DNA of 64,000 nucleotides, taken from the NCBI RefSeq assembly GCF_014898815.1, contig NW_026515468.1, positions 1,550,001 through 1,614,000 on the forward strand, written 5' to 3'. Below, one piece after another: positions 39,809-51,293 of this stretch (positions within the stretch are counted from its first letter, which is position 1; each line of letters opens with the position of its first letter). This DNA is from Panonychus citri. Its lineage: Eukaryota > Arthropoda > Arachnida > Trombidiformes > Tetranychidae. The notes below the pieces were generated by a model. That model made no database searches and had not been told where the DNA came from. It saw only the letters and a list, made by a program, of their open reading frames with translations. The position numbers and the translations under genes are program-made.

Positions 39809-42800
39809 CTAATTAATGAGAAGTGAACAAATCATTAATTGCAATACGTCATTAACACGATTGATAAAATATCAATGATATAATTGTGTGGATAATGATC
39901 ATTAATCAAATTGATCATTTGATCTCAATTGGATGTAACTTACTGGATTCAAGTCAAAGTATCGTGTATCCGTCGGACCAGACAGAATTGGTACAATGGG
40001 AGGTTTAATTGCTCGATTAACCAGAGCATCCCAATCAAATCCAGCGAAAAATTTATGTTTCTATTTATAGAAGGCAATTAGAACAATTAATAGTGAAGGA
40101 TTAATGAAACATCTTGGGTAATATTAATATTCATAAGACGAAATTTATTGCTACACAATAATCACTTGTTATCGTTTAACTGAAAGTCAACAGATTATTC
40201 AAATTCTATTTTCATCTGATTATCTGAATAAAGTGATAACTTGATCCATGAGATTTAAAAGAAATTTTGAAAGAAATCAACATTCATATTAATAATTAAT
40301 CAGAAGAAATTTATTCTGTTGATTAAATTACCTTGAGATCAGCAATTCCATTCTTTTGAACACCAATTCTTTCACAAGGACTTTCTCGACACAATCGGCG
40401 GATTAAGTTGATACAATTAGTAGAGAATAACTTTTTATCGAAATAGAAATCATCGAATCCTCTCAGGATAATGTTATAAGTTTTCAATGGATCAGATGAT
40501 TGGAATGGAGGTCTAAGGATAAGAATAAGAAAAGAATCGAATCAATTGATTCATGGAGAGAAATAGTTTTCATATTAATTTAATTCTTGATCCAAATTCG
40601 TAACAATGATAAATAGCTTAGAAGATTAATCCTTTTCCACGAGAACTCTAATAATCTTAATCTCATACCAACAAATTACTATTATATCATTTTGTCTGTT
40701 CCCCAGATCGACTCAGTTAAAGTGATAATTTTCCATCCTGATTACATGGTAATGGCATTTTGACGGTTATAATAGTTGATGTAAATATTTATCATCTCTC
40801 ATCGTTGTTAATATCATTAAGCTTATTACATGTCACTTGGATTCAACTTATTATTGTTATTATTATGTTTCTTTACTTACACTCCTGTTATAAGTTCATA
40901 CAAAAGGATTCCAATTGTCCAGAAATCAACTGATTTATCATGACCTCGATTCAATATAATCTCAGGAGCTGCATATTCTGGTGTCCCACAGAATGTCCAA
41001 GTTTTTATACCAGGAGTCAATATCTAGATGATGGAAATGATTTTGATTAATAAAACATTGATCATATTGTTTGACCTCCGCGTGGATTATTGATGAACAT
41101 AAATAAGATACAATTTCAATAATTGATTCATTTTATCATGATTACTTTTTGTTCATCTTTTCCTGTTATTATTAATAAACTGATTCTTTTACTCAATCAT
41201 CTGGCCACTTCTCACCTTCGAAAAACCGAAATCTGTTATTTTCAAGTAACCAGTTGAATCTAACAAACAGTTTTCTGGTTTCAAGTCACGATAGATTATC
41301 TTCTGAGAATGAAGGAATTGAAGAGCCTCAATAACACATCCCAAGTAAAATCGTGAAGTTATTTCGCTGAAACGACCCCTGAAAATGGAATAGAAAAATA
41401 ATTGAATCAATTGTTACTCTTCATGTCGATTGAATGAAAAGCTCTTTTGTCATCAAGTCTACAAACAGAATCGAACACCAGATACAATTGAATTGAACGA
41501 GAGATTGATCATGATTCCTCAGGCAATAGACTAAAAATAATTATTCAAGTGAATTTTTAATCATTTTCATACCAAAATTTTACTTTTTTTCGACAAATAT
41601 TAACAATAAATTTTGAGATGAATTTCACATGATCAATGAGTCGTATCACTTTTAAGTGATTCTGTTGAAATCTATTGTTAGAACTCTGTCAATGTTCATA
41701 AGTATTAACTTCATGTTCGAGTGAAAATTGGCTTGTCTTTCTTACGTTTTCTTAAGAAGTGTCCAAAGTTCACCTCCGAGTGCTGCTTCCATGAGAAAAT
41801 ATAAAAAATGTTCATCTTTGAAAGTTCGATATAATTTAACCACAAATTGATGTTGAGAAGCAATTTGCTGAACCTATTTATCGATAATAATAGAAGGGGA
41901 ATTAGAGAGAAACTGGAAGATGATGAAAATAGCATCAACATAATCATCGTTATCATGATGGTGAGATGAGTTGATGATTCTCATGGAAAAAAGAAAACTG
42001 AACATTCAGATAATTGATTATGCTTCAATTATTTTGTTCTATTTGTTGGAAGCAAAAACCATGAGGGTAGAGAAAAAAAAATGATCATTAACATGGTAAT
42101 GATTTAAATGCTCCAATATAATCATCAAAATCATTTGTCAACATTTAAATATTATAAAAGAATATCAATCTCTTAAAACCATTAAAAGATAATCAGATTA
42201 ATTTATATTATCAATTCTTGTTTTCATTCAATATTAAGCAAACGATCATGATGAATGTTTAATATTAATGATCACATGGCAATGAAATAAATTCACAAAC
42301 AATTTATCAAGAAGACTAATAATCCAATTGATAATCAGTTTACAAAAAAAAACATATTAATATTCAACCAATTAACTGTTGATCATTTGAAAATTGTATC
42401 TAATTTGTATTCTGATTCACAATCATTTACATGTTACTTTTCAAGCATCTCGAGAGTCTAAATTGTAATCTGAATGATAATTAATGATTATGACTTATCA
42501 GATGCCAGTATTTTAATCAATGATAATGATAATGGATATCATTAGTATTTCAATGATATAAAGTTATTTAATCTTGTGAGAGGTTTGATAAGGTTCATTG
42601 GATTAAATCTTGTGACTTTAATCCGAAGAGCATCAATATACATTGTAGGAAGTAGTAAATGATAATGACGATAATAAGAGCAAGAGATGAAAACAATTGC
42701 CCTGAAACTAATGGGTTCTTACAATAATACCGATAACATTTCGGGCTTTGAACATCATGAGAGGTAATTTCAACATTGAACAAGAGAAAACAAACCAACA

Positions 42801-45800
42801 TCAACAGTAACACTTGAGATGCATCGAAACTGGAAATGGTTCAACGAATATTCAGTTACTCAGGGATTATCACAGCTCCATGAAGCTGAAAACTACATTC
42901 TCAGTATATTATCACTCTACATAGACAAAAACAATTATCTGGTTGATTGGAAACTCGGTCCCTTGTGATAAGGTGATAAGAGCAAAAGGTTAGATATAAG
43001 ATGAGACATCGAAAGAAGGAAGAAGGATGAGAATCAAAGAGTAAAAAAGACTAACAGTTATCACGAAAGAAAGACTAATTTCTCGAAGACAAGTTCCATC
43101 GAAAGTCCAAAAATCAAGGTGAAAATCATCAGATGCTTTTCACTTGATGAGATTTACTTTAAATCGTTACTTTCACCATCATCATGATGATCGTCATCTT
43201 TATCTTGTTCATCTCTTAACATGATAATGGTGATAAGTCTTTGATTATCTGCGCTCATCTTTTGATCTTTAATCAACAGTTGACAGAGTTGTTGTCACAT
43301 TCTGACAACTGAATAACAGTATATGGAATCATCATTATCTTCAGCTTATTTTTTCATCATTTCCTTTGTTATCTTCTCTACTTTTTCATCTTCATCTTTA
43401 TCCACTGTCCTTAATCTTCCCTGATAACAATCAAATTTCACTCAGAATCTAATCAACTAATCATTTAAAAAAATCACTTGTCAATTTTTTCCTTTTTCAT
43501 TTTATCTCCGTTCAATCATTATTATTAATCTTCGTGATTTCATGGTAACCCCTTCATTAGATTTTCACTTGTCATCTTGATCAATTTTCATTTCATTTTA
43601 TTGGCTTTTTATTACCAAAATTTATAAGGAAATTGAATCAATCCACCTTTGGATCAATATCCATTCATTTTATATTGGAAATTAGTCCTCAGGATAAATT
43701 CATCAAAACTACTATGATTAACATAATTGTTATAATTTCGATCAAGATCAGAGTTATAAATATTAATATCACAATCAGGATTATAATCAATTATAATTAA
43801 CAGCTAATGATAAAATCCTTATATTAATAATTCAATTTAAAATTAATTGCAGTTTTGTTTTTACCAATTAAAAGTTTGATTGCAAAATTAGAAAGTAAAA
43901 GTGATTTTGTCATATTCAACTAATAAAAGTAATTTGATTAAATCATCTTTCCACCTTTCAGTGTTCCGATATTCAAATGCTGTGTTAGTTCAAATATTAT
44001 CATCATGAGATTGATCATTAGCATCGTATTTCTATAAATAGGTTTCAAATTTCAGAAGATAAACGAAAAGAATGGATTCTCGGTCAAGAATCAGGGTGAT
44101 ATTTTCCATAATTTATTCCTGATCGAATGTAAATTACTTCATCTTATGATATAAAAATTGTTCTCACTATAAATCATCCTAAAAACCATTGACCACAAGC
44201 CCTTGACCAACCTAAATGAATATTTAATCATTTTGAGATGAAACCACAATAAGATAACAGAACATAAATTAAATTTGAAACTTTCTCTAAAATTAATAAT
44301 TGGTTGATAGAAATGATGTAAGACTCATGTCGATATAATTTATTCAGAAACAAACAGTAACAGTGAAAGCAATTTCCGAATGAACTTCTATGAATAGAAA
44401 CATTTAATTAGCATTTAAACGGATTTCGAAGTTGATTTCATGTCAGTGAGAGTGGGATGATAACATCATCATCATCATCATCGGATATCATTCACATTTC
44501 ACTTTCATCAAGAACTAACAGTCAATTCAATTTAACTCGATGATTTTGTTTCTCTATTGTTTTCAAAGCTAAATACATGTAAATCATCATGTTCATCAGC
44601 ATCACAATGATACAGATATTGAATTAGGTTCATTATCATTGTTTTCGTATTAAAATGATAAATAGACTTACTACTTTTTCATTAATGATGTGATCTTGTT
44701 GTTGCGTCGATTTAATAAAAGCTTTCGAGCAAGATTTAAGGGCGAATACCTTTGCTGGATCAGCTGATAATCTCACTAAATCAACTTTACCAAAACCACC
44801 AATACCAAGAGTAGATATAATTACAAGATGATCCAATTGAATTGTACCTAATGAACCGATTTTATCATCATCTTCAATGAATGAAGATGATGTTGAAGGA
44901 TCTGGTGACGATAATGACGATTCTCTCAGTGATGATGATAAATCATCATTTGTATTATATCGTTTGTCTCTATAACAGAAAAAATGAAATACGACAAAAA
45001 AAAGAAACAAAAAAAAATAGTTAACTGTATTGTCATAATGTTATCTTTACGTCAGAATCAGAATCAGGGACAAAAAAATTCGACTATTATGACAAAAATA
45101 TTATCAATTCCGGTCGATTCCCTTTGGAATATTATTAGAATTAGTTTATTGTTATTCTATGATCACCAGCGGGAATATTATGGTTTCCGGTAAACGTGCG
45201 CTTCCGGTTTCAGTTTCTCTCATTTCTCTTTTTTCCCAGTCAATTTCATTTAATCGAATTACCTTTATAAACAAAACACTAACCTGAGTTCATTCAGATC
45301 GCCAACAAGTGAAAAGAAACTATTACGGTCGAGAACCAAACATTCACATTCTTCTGAAATGACATTAGCAGTTCGTAGATTTCCTCCTGAATATAATTTA
45401 TAAAAAAAATTAGAAAATTAAAGGACAAATAATCAATTGTATCTTAATCAGATAATCTCGTTTTTCTTTACCAATGAATTTTATTGTCTTACCTGAGAGA
45501 AGAGCCTGTTCACCAAAATAGTCACCCTTCTTAAGTGTTCTTAAGATCCTTTCCTCCTTCGAATCGAGATTATTATTCATCAGAATCTCCTGAGTTACCC
45601 GAACGGAGCCATTCGCAATGATGTAAAACGAATCACCATGGTAACCCTGACGACATATATAATTTCCTTCAGGAAATTCTCTCTTTATATTTTATGTTCA
45701 GTGGTGGAAGTAAGGGAGGGAAAAAAAGAAATCAATTTAATTATCAGGGAATCTTTTGAATCAGAATTTCTTTTTTGCTCAAATTCATAGTAATCCGAAA

Positions 45801-45954
45801 TAGTAAATAACTATGAATTTCATGAAATCAATCTTTTGAGTTTCATGCATAATTATTATGATTTGAGATGAGATTTATTAATAATTGAAAAAATCAGTTA
45901 CAATACCAGCTCAATGACATCCACGATCCTTGAGACAAATTCCTCATCCAAATT
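39710..45954 (-). CDS. PKG: cGMP-dependent protein kinase, C-terminal 489 aa in ten exons (5' exons not found)
   Basis: Ten exons on the minus strand join in frame at GT..AG borders: 45907-45954, 45493-45682, 45284-45386, 44672-44969, 41746-41873, 41216-41378, 40881-41023, 40332-40512, 39944-40060, 39710-39808 (1470 nt with the stop). The product is a serine/threonine kinase of the AGC group, cytosolic and activated by cGMP. Domain order is cyclic-nucleotide-binding domain B, kinase domain, AGC tail, as in animal PKG. Introns are 106-370 bp except one of about 2.8 kb splitting the kinase N-lobe. Full PKGs also have a leucine-zipper/autoinhibitory segment and a first cGMP-binding domain; no exon for these was seen between 45955 and 64000. 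They may lie beyond the window, past the transposon nest, or be lost. Family assignment is firm; which PKG paralogue is unclear. Confidence 0.9.
39944..44969 (-). CDS. PKG: PKG exons 44672-44969 to 39944-40060: kinase domain
   Basis: Catalytic motifs appear in order. The Ser/Asp-rich linker is followed by the glycine loop LGIGGFGKV and VFALKSCSK (catalytic Lys) in 44672-44969, and by the hinge FLMEAALGGELWTLL in 41746-41873. IIYRDLKPENCLL (HRD-type loop) and ITDFGFSK (DFG) lie in 41216-41378. The activation loop KTWTFCGTPEYAAPEII with its AGC-type phosphorylatable Thr is in 40881-41023. The C-lobe is in 40332-40512, and GFDWDALVNRAIKPPIVP, the start of the AGC tail, in 39944-40060. All key catalytic residues are present, so the kinase part looks functional. 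Confidence 0.93.
45284..45954 (-). CDS. PKG: PKG exons 45907-45954, 45493-45682 and 45284-45386: cyclic-nucleotide-binding domain B
   Basis: The first visible exon gives NLDEEFVSRIVDVIEL, matching the helix before PKG domain B. The next two give the beta-roll (EFPEGNYICRQGYHGDSFYI) and the phosphate-binding cassette FGEQALLS..NLRTANV. The Glu of FGE and the Arg-Thr of RTA are the residues that contact cyclic nucleotide; Thr after Arg is the cGMP-selective form in this family. Splice phases 0, 1 and 2 agree across the three junctions. An exon encoding the start of this helix and domain A should precede 45954 but was not found in the adjacent intron. Confidence 0.9.
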
Positions 45955-46147
45955 CTGTAATAAGGGGACACTTTAGAGCGAAAAAGTTAAGAATTCAAAT
46001 CAATAAAATCTTATTCATCAAATCTTCAGAAAGTTCAGATTATATTTCATTTAGATTCTCAAGTTATCTCAATGCAATCAACTTAAATGATTTGTACACA
46101 TAATCAATGATTATCTGAATGAATCTCTTCAACATGAACTCGTACTA

Positions 46148-46175
46148 CAGTACTCGGCAAACGTTTGAGGACAAT
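46148..46175 (+). repeat. Tc1-like terminal inverted repeat, left
   Basis: CAGTACTCGGCAAACGTTTG and the following AGGACAAT, preceded by TA, match (with several mismatches and one gap) the complement of 52016-52044. They have the look of a Tc1-family terminus. The pair could bound one 5.9-kb composite segment or be termini of two separate fragments; no transposase lies between them. Confidence 0.45.
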
Positions 46176-46539
46176 TATTAAATAATTGTAGCATTGCTTC
46201 TGATCGAATTAAACTCAAATTCCTTTCATCAAAATAAAATTAAATATTGATAGTTTGCTTATCGTATACAAGAAAAAACCAATATTAATTAGATAATTAT
46301 CTTCTTTGAATTGATTGAAACCTGGGGGGACTTCAGTAGTCTAAAACCTGAGCTGAATTGATCTAGAGCAAGCAGTCGATCTTTTTTTCTCTCTCCTTTA
46401 TTTTCATAAAATCTATGACAAATACTTTTTCAATAAATATTTTAAACGACGTTCATTTGATAAAAATTTACATTTGTTAACTGAGAGTAAACTTTGTTAA
46501 CTTTTCTCCAATTGTTGTTAATAAAAACCAAAAATTATA

Positions 46540-46768
46540 CAGCCAAAGACTTTGCGTTTGCACCTACTTTTTGAATCATTCAAGCAGTTAATGATAAGCA
46601 AGTAAAGATAACTTTTGATATCTAATCAATTGACCATTTTAAGACTAAATCACTTAAATTAGTGGACAAACTTAACATCATATCTCTGGGTTAACTTTAT
46701 CTCTAATTGATTATCTTTACCTGCGTGAATGATTTAAAAAGTGCATGCAAACTCAAAGTCTTTGGCTG
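46540..46768. mobile_element. fold-back MITE (Tc1/mariner type) with TA duplication
   Basis: A 229-bp element with ~48-bp terminal inverted repeats (46540-46587 and 46721-46768) starting CAGCCAAAGACTTTG, about six mismatches between arms. TA is present on both outer sides (46538-46539, 46769-46770), the usual target duplication of Tc1/mariner elements. There is no coding capacity, so it must have been moved by a transposase supplied elsewhere. The termini differ from the mariner at 55633, so that element is not its source. Confidence 0.8.
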
Positions 46769-46872
46769 TATAATTAGCAAAATCAACCAAACAGTGTTTG
46801 TAACTTACACTACAATGTTTAAAGTTTGAAACTTTAAACTTGAATGATTAAATTTCAATCATTCATTCATGT

Positions 46873-47103
46873 TGTTGAACTTTTATCAGTAATAGTATTA
46901 AAGATCAGATCACTTTTGTTATTAGAACATAATTTTATTGACTTCAAAGACAAGAGAAGGGGAAATTCATCCCAACTGATTGATACATTTAGTTTACTTC
47001 GTATTATAAATAATTATTATCTTCATCTTCATCTTCATCTTCATCTTCATCTTCTTTATTTTTAGATTTGTTTACAACTCGTCTCTTTACCAGAGACGAG
47101 TTG
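46873..47103 (-). repeat. 3' LTR of the pol-less element
   Basis: 231 bp, aligning along its length with 51294-51513. It contains a (CTTCAT)n microsatellite (about 47020-47053) and ends on the plus strand with a 13-bp stem hairpin, ACAACTCGTCTCT pairing with AGAGACGAGTTGT. The two copies differ at scattered bases plus short indels, so the insertion is not recent. Confidence 0.75.
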
Positions 47104-47122
47104 TTGCTACGTCATTTATTTG

Positions 47123-48732
47123 TCAACATCTTCTCGGTCTTATGGTGACCATTCCACTGGTCAAGTCCAAATCTCGAGGATTTTGATTAATAAATCGTAA
47201 TATGTTCTTAATGAAGAAATTGTGGTCGACGTTTTTCCATATTAGATCTGTGCCGTGTTTTTGATAAACGGTGAGAAGTAATTGTATCATAAGGATCATG
47301 ATGATATAAATCGATTGATTGATTGTTCGTCGAATGCAAGGCTGTTTTTCCATCACGGGTTGTTTTTCTTGCTTCTTATACGATTGAGTTTGAGATTCAT
47401 GAAGCTTGAATTTGTCGACCAACTTTTCCGTTCCGTTCTCAGATTTATTTTGTTGATCAGATGATTGTTTGATTCGACGGTCGATCATCTGTGTTTATTG
47501 GGTAGACAAGACAGTTATTGTGTATTGAATTTTTGGCATTAACACCTAGGGTGGATCATCATCAAGGATTAAACTTTCATCTGTTGAGTCATTGCCATTC
47601 ATGATTGCAAAACTAAATATAGTATTATTTTCAGCGAAATGTCCATTATCGTCCGTATCACTAGGAGCAGAAGTTTGGATTACCATTTTTACCTGTTTTG
47701 ATTTTCTATTTGGGGTGGGTGATTGTTTTGATTGGTGAATCGATTTACTTTTTATACGTTTGTCTTCATTGATATCATTTCCTGTCTCCGGGGTTCTGGA
47801 CCTTCCACTCCGTGGAAGTGAATAATCAGTCTGAGTTGAATCAGCCATGTAATGATCATCGTCATAATAATCTCTTTCACATTGTTGATTGTTTGTGTGT
47901 TGAGTACTATGTTGATCGTAATGAATGGGTAATGCGTATGGTTGATTAGCTGTTGATGGATAAATAGTATTAAGCCCTAATATGGATCGTAGTTTACGTC
48001 AACAATTCAGTTCGGTATGATCTGATCTATTGCAATAAGTACAAATCATCTGATGCGTAGATAAGTTCTCAATTCTCTTTGCTAATTGTTCGATGGACTT
48101 TTGAAGATTCAATGTCGTATCGTTTATGCTAGGATTTGCATTTTCCTTTTGCATGACGAATGGATTGTTACAAGAGAGCATAGCTCTTTCAGCTAATCTT
48201 GCTGATTCCAATAGTTGTTGTAGAGATTGTGGGTTTTGCAAAGCGATTCCATATTTTATTTGTGTAAGTAACTTTTCCTTAATGATGCTCAGAATAATCA
48301 TCTCCGGTATATTCTCATCTATTCGTTGGCATAGCTCAAAGATTTCATAAATAAATGACGATGTTGATTGACCTGGTTGTTGAGTAGCGTTATGGAGTTG
48401 TTGAGATAATTGAGAACGAAAATCATATGGACATAAATCTCGTATCATCGACTCTTTTAAACTGTTGTAGTTTTTAGGTCGTTCATCTTCAGGAGTAAAT
48501 TTACCATTGATAAAGCTAAATCAACTCCGTGCTGTACGTCTTACGTACGTAAGGTACGTAAGGTTGTAACGCTTATGAACATTTGATCTGAATTCCATCC
48601 ATTGTTCTGTGCACCAATCTCCAAGTCATCGAACCATTTGATAACATCATCATTATTTTTTCCAGTAAAGTATGGGATATGAATAGGGTAATTCATACTA
48701 GTAAATTGTTCGGATTGTTTTGATGAAAACAT
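47123..48732 (-). pseudogene. gag-like gene with CCHC zinc knuckle, broken
   Basis: Gag-type structural protein of an LTR retroelement, which would assemble a particle around RNA. The first part (48541-48732) starts at an ATG and has the gypsy-type gag beginning PYFTGKNNDDVIKWFDDLE. It is frame-broken near 48530-48565, where a short ACGTAAGGT unit is tandemly repeated. The second part (47999-48448) has the capsid-like helical region and a CX2CX4HX4C knuckle, CTYCNRSDHTELNC. A single UGA follows, and the same frame continues open to 47546 with a polar Ser/Asp-rich sequence and, after two more stops, to 47123, 19 bases from the LTR. One frame across 1.3 kb with few stops argues for a recently functional polyprotein. 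No pol follows. Confidence 0.7.
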
Positions 48733-49680
48733 TTAGGGTTATAGTTATATTCCTTTTATAGCCATTGGATGAAAACCAAAAATTGAAACAAACTAATTTT
48801 AACTCACCACAGTAACAAACCGATTAGATTAAAATTTCCCATCGGAGGTTACTTCCAGTAGTTTGAATAAACTGACTCGCATTGCCAATTGGCAGTAAAT
48901 TTGTTTTCAAGATGTTTACGCAAATAATGAGTATAATTAGATGTTCTAAATTTATCGGTAACCAATTATGGTTATAATGATAAAGTAAGGAGTTTCTTCA
49001 CACAAAATGAGAAGGGTGAGAGCGATAAGATATACGATAAAATTTGGTTTTTGTTGAGTTGAAAATCTTGTATAATTTTTTTATAATATTTTGAGTTTTT
49101 ATAAGTGTTTGAGATTTGAGAGTTTCCTTTGCTATTGTTTCTCAATCGATAATGGTTAAATGCTATATGATGGAGAATTCGCTAATTACTTTGAAAATAA
49201 AACATTAATTGATGAACACTAAGTGAAGAAATTCATATTTGCATTCATTGTATAACTTTATAAATATGATTTGTATTGATTATTGTTATTTAGTTTAATC
49301 AAGGTGAACTATTGTTAATTATTTGGTTAATTATAATAAGAGATTTTTTATATTGAAGAGATAATAGCAAATTGCTTGGTTTGAATCTATTAATTTAAGA
49401 TGTCTGTGAATATTTTTTTTAAAAAGAGAAAAGATATTTTGATATGTTTTTAAGCAAATGAATGATAAAAAATTAACTGAGTAAGATGTGATCTAATCAA
49501 TTGAACATGATTAGATTTTGTTTTCACATGTAGTAATATTGAGTAATATTCTCAAGTATTGAAAATGGTCAAAGATAAAAATCTAATTAGAAAATCTAAC
49601 CAGAATAAAAAAAACACTTAATGAAGATTTACCAAGAGATAAAAATTATAATAAATACTGAGAAATGTTTTCATTATTAA

Positions 49681-50045
49681 CAACCATTAGTTGATCAATG
49701 AAGTTCAACTAATGTGTTTGGTTGATTGTTAAGATCAACCTAAGTAAAATTTACCTGTTAACTTTATTGTGACCCTAAATTGAATTATAAAAATAAATTA
49801 ATCTATTGATTAAACAAAGTTAAATCTCATTGTGAATAAAAAGTCTAAAGGTCAGTGAAGACCGAAAATTAGCCGTTAATTGATTAGTGAGTGAAGACTG
49901 ATCAATTAACTCAGTGAAATATAATTTAGTCAGTGAAGACTGAATTTTACCCCTTTTCCAATATCAAAATAGCCAGTGAAGGCTAACTATTAAAAATAAT
50001 CTAATTGTGCTTTAAATTAACTAATTCTGATAACCATTGAAGGTG
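49681..50045. repeat. array of hairpins with shared ANTGAA loop
   Basis: Hairpins share a six-base loop ANTGAA but have different stems. Stem pairs: 49686-49694/49705-49713 (with an extra C-G loop pair); GGTC/GACC at 49850-49853/49860-49863; 14 bp at 49875-49888/49897-49910 with a G.G next to the loop; 9 bp at 49923-49931/49938-49946; TAGCC/GGCTA at 49970-49974/49981-49985; ACC/GGT at 50033-50035/50042-50044. In most the loop is closed by C-G. Stem pairing is kept while stem sequence changes, as expected for selected RNA or DNA structure. They lie in the leader of the pol-less LTR element, between its 5' LTR and gag. Confidence 0.7.
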
Positions 50046-50670
50046 AAATAATCGTCCGATTGAACTCTATTCAAACTAAATTCAACCCCTAATAATTTTC
50101 ATGTAAAATGTTTACGTTACATCACACTTAAACTTAATATGTATTAGGTAATAATTTATGCGGTTTTGTCACTTAAGGAAATAATTCTACTTATCGTTTT
50201 TTCAGATTATCGAACTGATTCAGAATAACGTTCATTTTGAGTTCATTTAGATGATTATTAGATCGAATTTGATGTAACTTTTATAACTTTTAAAGATTCA
50301 TTGTATTGAGTTAGGTTAGAGATGATTAATATTCGGTGTAATATTAGAAAATATCGTAAACCAGTAGTACCAGGGTGCTATTCCACTGTTCTTTATACAG
50401 AAAGATCCACTTTACTTTTGTTACTCGTATACAAGTACATACACTGTATTTAGTAAAAGCAAGAATTAATATGGAAATTTTTGATATTTTACTCCACAAG
50501 AAAACAAATAGTAACTGGTAGCTATTCTGATAAAAACCTTTCTTTAAATATATAATTCTTTAGGGATGTGTTACAATGCAAGACACTTCCACTCGCTTCC
50601 TGCCGTTTGATTAAATCAAAATTTGAATTTCGCGCTTGTGGCAGCACGATCTCCGTGTTTTGACCCATGC

Positions 50671-50765
50671 ATTACCTTGACCACGCCCCCCCTTGACAAC
50701 GATACACCCACCCTTGACAACGATACACCCACCCTTCACAACGATACACCTCAACTTGACAACAC
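50671..50765 (+). repeat. 21-bp tandem repeats, CCTTGACAACGATACACCCA type
   Basis: Two identical copies (50691-50711, 50712-50732), one copy with changes (50733-50753), a truncated fourth, and a diverged fifth just upstream at about 50671. They sit about 125 bases before the ATG of the basic ORF, in a less AT-rich patch, so they may be part of its promoter or leader. Confidence 0.8.
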
Positions 50766-50889
50766 AAAGTCATCAATTGTTAAGCTTTCATTTGAGATTT
50801 AGATACTAACCAGCACACATTCATTCGCTCACTTTCATTCTAACTCTTTTCTCATATATCTTACTTAGGTTTTTTTTTCGTCAAAAGTT

Positions 50890-51171
50890 ATGGCCAAACA
50901 GTGGCGTAAAAACAACAGAAAACGTGCAGCAGCAAGAACAGCTGCAGTTGCTGCTGAATTAAAATCTAAGGGTCTTCCTGACCCTAAGATTGCAAAGAAA
51001 GTTGCCAAGAGAGCCAGAAATGCTGCCAATCAGGCAACACGAAGGTTTGCTGGCTCTATAAAAATGTTTTCTGAGGCTACTGCTCCTTATGATAAGGAGA
51101 AGTGCCCAGAAACAGTAGAGAAGGCTTTGGAGGAGGCAAATGGTAATAGTAATGGTAAAACTAACAAGTAA
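50890..51171 (+). CDS. unrecognised small basic alanine/lysine-rich protein (93 aa)
   Basis: A clean ATG-to-stop frame of 93 codons. The N-terminal half is Lys/Arg/Ala-rich and predicted helical (KQWRKNNRKRAAARTAAVAA, then PKIAKKVAKRARNAANQATR), the sort of sequence that binds nucleic acid. The C-terminal third is acidic and Asn/Gly-rich. No membrane segment or signal peptide. Its G+C is higher than the surroundings and the frame has no internal stop, unlike the nearby broken gag. It lies inside the pol-less LTR element, antisense to gag and just inside its 5' LTR, preceded by 21-bp tandem repeats and a TTACTTAG acceptor-like site. I do not recognise the family. It may be a captured passenger gene, an antisense element gene, or an exon of a host gene. 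Confidence 0.5.
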   Translation: MAKQWRKNNRKRAAARTAAVAAELKSKGLPDPKIAKKVAKRARNAANQATRRFAGSIKMFSEATAPYDKEKCPETVEKALEEANGNSNGKTNK

Positions 51172-51273
51172 ATACACCAATTTCGAAATTTAAGTTAAAT
51201 AGAAAAAAGTATAACAATTTCAATTGATAAGGAAGAAGATAAACTTTTCACAAATTCAAGTAAATTTCACCGT

Positions 51274-51291
51274 ATCCGGCTCGACGGACCA
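51274..51291 (-). other. tRNA primer-binding site of the pol-less LTR element
   Basis: On the minus strand TGGTCCGTCGAGCCGGAT pairs with a tRNA end ATCCGGCTCGACGGACCA: half T-arm, acceptor stem, discriminator A and CCA. It resembles arthropod tRNA-Tyr from memory, but the exact tRNA is not confirmed. It lies two bases from the LTR edge, as expected for a primer site. Confidence 0.8.
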
Positions 51292-51293
51292 AT

